From: Eucommia ulmoides
Taxonomy: Eukaryota; Streptophyta; Magnoliopsida; Garryales; Eucommiaceae
DNA: 64,000 bases
Direction of reading: 5' to 3'
Assembly: GCA_016647705.1 (NCBI GenBank)
Contig: CM028340.1
Coordinates: forward strand, 12,663,001 to 12,727,000
The notes below the pieces were generated by a model. It was not told the DNA's origin. It saw only the letters and a list, made by a program, of their open reading frames with translations, and made no database searches. Positions 58,200 to 64,000 of this stretch are shown piece after piece. Every line of letters begins with the position of its first letter. Positions within the stretch are counted from its first letter, which is position 1. Both the position numbers and the translations under genes were made by a program.

Positions 58200-59854
58200 A
58201 ACGATGCAATAGAAAAATTCAACAACTCAAACGATAACAATGTAGGGAAAGAAGAGAAAAATCCAAAACATGACTTCAATATTCAATTTTTGCTACACAG
58301 TAAATATTTCTGCAACTCAAACATCAATAACGAGAAAGGAAGAAGTTGAAAATTCAAAGCTATGCTCCAATATTAGATCTTTTAGTACACAGTAACTATC
58401 TTAAGAACTCAAACATTAATAACAAAGAGGGACAAATGGAAATCCAAACAAAGATTTCAATATTCTATTTTTTACTACACATTAAATATCTCAAATAACT
58501 CAAAAGTTGATTTGTAGGGAAAGAAGAGAAAAATTCAAAACAAGACTTCAATACTCGATTTTTTGCTACACAGTAACTATTTTGTCAGCTCAAACATCCA
58601 TAACAAAAAGGGATGAAAAATCAAAGCTATACTCAAAATCCACAATAACTACACAGTAATTTTTACTACGCATTAACAATCACAACAACACAAAAATCAC
58701 CAGCAAGATGGGACCTCAGTGAAATTCAAGAACATGAATTAAATATGTTATTTTTACTATACATTAGTCATCTTAACAACAAAAACACCAACAATAAAAA
58801 GAGAGAGAGGGAAACTCATATATCCAAGACGGCCAATTTGTAATTTTGCTACACATTAAATATCTAAACATCCAAAACATTACTAACAAGATGAAACCAA
58901 AGAGAAATACAAGAACATGAATTAATATGTAATTTTTACTGCAGATTAATCATCTCAACAACCAAAATATCATCAATGAAAAGAGGGAGTTGGAAATTCA
59001 AAAATCCAAGAAGCCAATGTATAATTTTTGCTACAAATTAAATATCTTAACAACCAAAATATCATACACGAGATGGAAACATCACCTTTTGTTTGCTTAT
59101 GTGAGACTGGATCGTTGTCGGATGCATCCGCCATTACCTGAGAAACAATTACCGTGCTGCACAAAAATTCAACATCCAAACATTAACAATGTAGAGGAAA
59201 TAGGCGAAAAAAAAAAAAAAAAAAAAAAACAAAAAACGTTACGTATGATTTTTTTTTACTAGACAGTAAATAATGCAACAACCCGAAACACCAAACAATG
59301 AAAATGAATAACATGGAAATTCAAACTATGTGTTTCAACTTCGATTTTTACAACACAGTAAATGCGATGTTTTGATCAAAAGAAGAAGAATTTGGAAAAA
59401 TCAAACCAAGAAATCAATATCGATTTTTGCATCACAGTAACGATTTGATCAACAAATCCCACATCAATAATGAAAAGTAACAAGATGTTAATCCAAAAAC
59501 AAGACTTCAATTGTTGAGTTTTGGTACACAGTAAAAATATCAATAAAACAAACATCGATTTTTGCAAAAATTAAACAAACATCGACGTTTGCATCACAAT
59601 AACGATTTGATCAACAACCCCACATCAATAATGAAAATTAATAAGATGTTAATCCAAAACAAGACTTCAATTATTGATTTTTACTACACAGTAAAAATCT
59701 CAGTAAATCAAACATCGATATTTGCTACACATTAACTAAACATCAATTTTTGTACCACTGTAACGATTTGATCAACACTACCACATCAATAATGAAAAGT
59801 AATAATATGTTAATCCAAAACAAGACTTAAATTGTTGATTTTTGCAACACAATA
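58200..59854 (-). repeat. Right arm of the roughly 92-bp satellite, part 1
   Basis: At least ten units with starts near 58290, 58375, 58467, 58558, 58655, 58748, 58846, 58935 and 59026, spaced 85-98 bp. Each has tttttgctacaca(g/t)taa, then aacaactcaaacatcaa(t/c)aa, then gaaattcaa. Orientation is opposite to the array at 53970-57110. An (A)24-like run lies at 59207-59229. Confidence 0.85.
59850..59854. repeat. Target site duplication of solo LTR 2 (left copy)
   Basis: CAATA, identical to 62598-62602. Confidence 0.85.
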
Positions 59855-62597
59855 TGTCACACCCCACACCGGACACCCATCATGTGGGGCCGGCGTGACA
59901 TAGACAAGTCACCATCCACTAACTAGCCAATCTAATGCATCAATAACAAAATTGTAAATTTATACAACACATATAGTAGTCCCATCTTGTAGGGATACAC
60001 CGTCCCGAATATAAATACAATCAAAATAAATCCCCTGAACCTCACTTAGATTTCATTCCTAATATCTCGTCTCGAAAATTTTCCTCAAATGACTTATTTG
60101 CGTGACCCGCGTAATCTCTATCTAGCGCCAGTAGGGGATCGACCAACTCCTAACTATTTTACCTGCGAGTGTACTGCCTTCTTAGTAAAAATATTTTTAA
60201 ATTAATAATACATTCTACAACATCTAAATGGATCAAGTGTAAGTTTATAAATACCACATAGCTCGTAAAATTCCTAGTATATGAGCAGGAAAAATAAAGC
60301 GACATAATTAAGTTCCATTCAAATTCAAATATAAAAATCATATTAATCACCATGATAATAAATAACAAATCAACCAATAAACGTAAAACACCACATCTCA
60401 AACACACACCTCAAACACACACACTAGCCAGCCCTAGTGATCGTTTTAACCTCACGATCGGGAGTTTGCAACGGTACCGTACCGTCCGTAGGATATGTCT
60501 TCCTACGAACACCCATTACTCCGCCGAAGCGGATAATTACTGCGCAGTGTAAACGTCTAACATCACTCTGTTGAAGCAGATAAACATCACTCCGCTGAAG
60601 CGGATAACCTTACTCTACCGAAACAGATAAATACTATGGCATCGTCAAAATAAATACAGCATCATCGAATCACAACTCAATAAATAACGTCTACTCAACA
60701 TCGTCAAATCACCACGTCTATCTCTTTCCCTCAAAAGCAACTTTTAAATCAAAAAGAAAATCATATTTCACACTCTCTTTTAAAGAAAACGTCTAATTTT
60801 ATCAAAACTACTTTTTCATCCTTCATTATTATTTTTTTCCCCGAAAACCAGGCATTTATAGTAAAACAGATATTTTCTACCATCTTTTAAAAACACCGTC
60901 TGATTTCACCAAATCCAGCAAAAATTCATTTTCAGCTTCATTTCGAAAACCATCGAGATCTTCCGAAAATTCAGTTTACCAACTCACCTAAATCCTGCTT
61001 GATCCATATCGTTTATAAAATCATACAGTTTAAATAATCACATACTTCATTATATATATGCATAGAAAAATTGGTTGGCAAGAAGACAATACACTCACCT
61101 GAATATCCGTTTCCAAAAGTTCCATCGACTCTCTGCTACTGATCCTCTGGAAATCGGGAACCTATTTGTGACAAGCCCTAAATTAATATTTTATGTAAAA
61201 ATAACCTAACCAGTAAATACAGGCCCTAATTTTCGTAATTTCCTATTCACCGAATTCCATATTACTATTTAACGAGTATGGTTCCGTTACCGTTTACGAT
61301 ATCAAATTCATTCATGCGAATAGTCTCAATATTTATTATCGTCAATTCGACATTTCGGTGCTAGAGATTAGTTTTATAATCACTCACGAGACAATTTAAA
61401 CACAACTAAGTGCATATATTAAAAGTGATAAGAATTTTACATCTTTCGACTTTTCCATCGGTCGCAAAATTGGATTTTTAATTTTTGTTGGGGTGGTTTG
61501 TGGAATTTCCCATTTTTTTTTTCCTTTTTCTTCTTTTCTTCCTGTTCCTTCTTCGTTTTCTAGTCTACGATAGCTTCACCGAACCTCCCTCTCTCTTCCG
61601 CCGGCCTGCACCGCCGGCGACGGCCCCTCATTTTCTCTTCCTTTCCCTTTTTCTTCTTCTATTTTTTTTCGTCTGTGTTTCTGGTTCAGCCGTCGGCACC
61701 TCCGCCGGCCTGCACCGCCGGCGACGGCCCCCCATTTTCTCTTCCTTTCCCTTTTTCTTCTTCTGTTTTTTTTTTCGTCTGTGTTTCTGGTTCAGCCGCC
61801 GGCACCTCCACCGGCCCTCACTACCGGCGGCCCACCACGCTCCCCTTCTTTTGTTTCAGCCTCTGTTTCAAATCAGCCGAGCAGCGCCGTCATGCTACTC
61901 ACACCATTACCTACTTAACCCGAACAGAACACACACCCACTACCCATCAATGATGACGGCGAACGGCACTCCCCAAACCACCGCGATCGACCACTCCTCC
62001 GACCAATCTTTCTCTTTCTCTCTCTAACCCTCCGCCGGCAACAAACACATACACTCACATACGCCGGCACCATATGACGGGAAGCAACACACACGGCTCA
62101 CACAACACGATCGCCGGCCGAACAACACCTCTACGCCACCGAACCGAACGGCGACACACACCAACCAACACCGAAGAACACACTACCGACGAACGGCAAC
62201 AGCTCACCCTTATATGCGATCGCCGGCCACCTACACATACTCATGACTATCGCTACGAACAACCGACGCACACACATGCTGCGTGTAAGTTTCTGATTTG
62301 AATTTCTCACTGCCGGCGAGTTTCCTCTCTCTTCGATTTTCTGTTTTGCTCCCCCCTTCCTCTCGCGTGTGTGTGCATGAGTGTATATATATATATATAT
62401 ATAATTATATCCAAATTACATTAACCTCCCTTCAATTAAAAGTTTGAAGTTATTTAAGTCCCATTTCAAATTTTAATGTTTTAAAATTGCGAATTGACCC
62501 CTAAAATTTTAAATCAAATAATAAATAACACTATCTACCCCTGTAATTTCGAATTATTCTAAAATACGATAAAAAAAAAAAAAATCAGGATCTTACA
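59855..62597 (-). mobile_element. Solo LTR of the Tekay-like family (2)
   Basis: 2743 bp, starting TGTCACACCCCACACCGGAC and ending AGGATCTTACA on the plus strand. Flanked by perfect CAATA duplications with no internal region. A pyrimidine-rich zone containing a doubled block of about 125 bp (cattttctcttcctttccct, 61629 and 61733, each with accgccggcgacggccc) is specific to this copy. The 180-codon frame at 61485-62027 falls in this zone and is low-complexity. Confidence 0.9.
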
Positions 62598-63760
62598 CAA
62601 TATATGTCTCAATAAATCAAACATCGTTTTTTGCTACATATTAACTAAACATTGATTTTGGCATCACAGTAATGATTTGATCAACAATCTCATATCAATA
62701 ATGAAAAGTAATAAGATGTTAATCCAAAACAAGACTTCAATTTTTAATTTTTACTACACAATAAAAATCTCAATAAGTGAAACATCAACAAGAGACAAGA
62801 AAAAGATGAAAATTGACTCCAACAATCAAAGTAAATCCAATAACACACATATACGACACATCAATTTGAAGAGAGTATCAAATGGAAAAAGTTGAAAAAA
62901 TTCGAATAATGGAATTATAATGTACATTAAGTTATTTAAGAGACAAAATATCACCAATTTCCAGTTAAAAATTATTCAAACAGATGCTAATTCAAAAAAA
63001 TAAAAAAAGATTCCAATTGGAATTTTTTTCTACAAGTAACTATTCAAATAACTCAACACATCAACAATGCAAAATGATGTGTAGTAAAAAACCGCAATTT
63101 GAAATGGACGATATGGAAATTCAAACCAAGAATTCAATAACAGATTTTTGTGACACATTAACTATTTTCAACGAGCCACATTAATTATGAAATGGAACAA
63201 GAGGTTAATTAAAAACAAGAATTCAATATTTGATTTTTTGCTACACATCAACAATTATAACAACCCAAACATCACCAACGAGATGGAATCAGAGCGAAAT
63301 TCAAGAACATGAATTCAGAATGTAATTTTTATTGCATATTAAACATCTCAACAACCAAAACATTAACAATAAAAAGAGGGATAGGGAAATTCAAAAATCC
63401 AAGACGCCAATTTGTGATTTTTGCTACATATTAAAAATTTTAATAACCCAAACATCACCAACGAGATGCAACCAAAGGGAAATACAAGAACTCAATTTCA
63501 TATATGTGATTTTTGCTACACATTAACAATTCCAACAACCCAAACAATACATATTTCATGAAATCAAGTATCAACAAGGTTTAGAAAGTGGAATCACATT
63601 AGCAAATTCAAGAAGAAATGCACAACGGAAATCAAAGTACACATATACACAAATGCCCAAATCAACCGTGAAAAAGAACAAACCCCCACATCAAAATTTG
63701 ATCTTTGCACAATAGTGAATAAACCCTATATTCCCTTGATGACTTTTACTGCACAGCAAT
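62598..63760 (-). repeat. Right arm of the roughly 92-bp satellite, part 2
   Basis: Continues the array with tttttgctacatattaa, tttttactacacaataa and ttgctacacattaac phrases. Last clear units lie near 63330-63540, becoming irregular towards 63760. Confidence 0.8.
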
Positions 63761-64000
63761 CGCAAAGCCCTAAACCCTAAAATGGAAAATTGATGTGGAG
63801 AGAAGAAGCATACCAGAGAAGAATGTATTTGACGGTGATAGCGAGAGCACAGGACGGCGACGGCGTGATGAGGGAACGACGACGACGATTGGATTGAATA
63901 GCAACGGCTCGGCACATGAGTGCGTCGGCGTGGAAAAGGACGGCGACGACGATTGTGGTGCACAACGACAGCAGCTACAGGGAGGATACAACGTGAGAAG
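63761..64000 (-). other. GC-richer edge with telo-box, possible gene or element end
   Basis: Composition changes from AT-rich satellite to GC-rich (ggcgacggcgtg, cgacgacgacg). A telo-box AAACCCTAA sits at 63771-63779. Minus-strand frames of 62-90 codons exist but are Ser/Arg-rich and unconvincing. It may be the 5' untranslated part of a minus-strand gene or the edge of the element that holds the satellite arms. The window ends here. Confidence 0.35.

Noticed and set aside
61485-62027. 180-codon open frame
   Set aside because: Phe/Leu/Ser runs come from a pyrimidine-rich zone of a solo LTR with a doubled block. Low complexity, no gene signal.
58200-63760. Possible CRISPR-like array of regularly spaced repeats
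   Set aside because: Units of 85-98 bp are head-to-tail degenerate repeats without unique spacers, in a plant-type nuclear context with LTR elements inserted. They are satellite-like, not CRISPR.
63768-63782. Telomere-like repeat ccctaaaccctaaa
   Set aside because: Only two units, so an interstitial telomere tract is not supported. It fits a single telo-box motif.

Overview
This window looks like a transposon-rich, probably pericentromeric or otherwise repeat-packed block of a flowering-plant nuclear genome. It is AT-rich, and the recognisable coding pieces are plant Ty3/gypsy and Ty1/copia proteins, L1-type LINE ORF1, a CACTA-like DNA transposon and Tourist-like MITEs. The LTR elements use plant-type primer sites (tRNA-Asp and initiator tRNA-Met). 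I found no intact host gene, rRNA, tRNA or CRISPR. The only recognisable host-gene piece is a broken dUTPase fragment. The species cannot be named from the sequence alone.

Layout. 1-3201: the 3' end of an Athila-like element whose 3' LTR was later split by a solo LTR of the same family with perfect target duplications. 3202-7580: poorly classified repeats, including a coiled-coil ORF remnant and a GTCGAC minisatellite. 7600-19787: a minus-strand Tat/Retand-like gypsy element (LTR, PBS, gag, protease, RT, RNase H, integrase), interrupted at 9700-14558 by a complete gene-less Athila-type element. 19788-21509: AT-rich sequence with one unassigned coding remnant. 21510-31606: a structurally complete minus-strand chromovirus (Tekay/Del-like) with very large LTRs. 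32075-40855: a minus-strand Ty1/copia element with a plus-strand copia fragment embedded in it. 41100-43150: two tandem arrays and two related MITEs. 44726 to about 49640: a CACTA-like element carrying a 2.3 kb ORF1-only LINE with 14-bp target duplications. About 49755-50560: a second ORF1-only LINE remnant on the minus strand. 53060-63760: a TGTACAGTTATAATTGG minisatellite, then two arrays of a roughly 92-bp repeat in opposite orientation flanking a dUTPase pseudogene. Each array is interrupted by a solo LTR of the Tekay-like family.

Relative order of events. The Tat-like element is older than the Athila-type element inside it. The copia element is older than the Tekay-like element, judging from by-eye LTR mismatch of about 13 percent against about 6 percent over short samples. 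The satellite arrays are older than the solo LTRs inside them. No pathway can be described: the sequence records layered insertion, LTR-LTR recombination and microsatellite growth.

The least ordinary structures are the dUTPase fragment between inverted satellite arrays, the triplicated tRNA-Asp primer-binding-like site in the gene-less element, the CCGCCTAGGCGG palindrome shared by different LTR families, and the ORF1-only LINEs.
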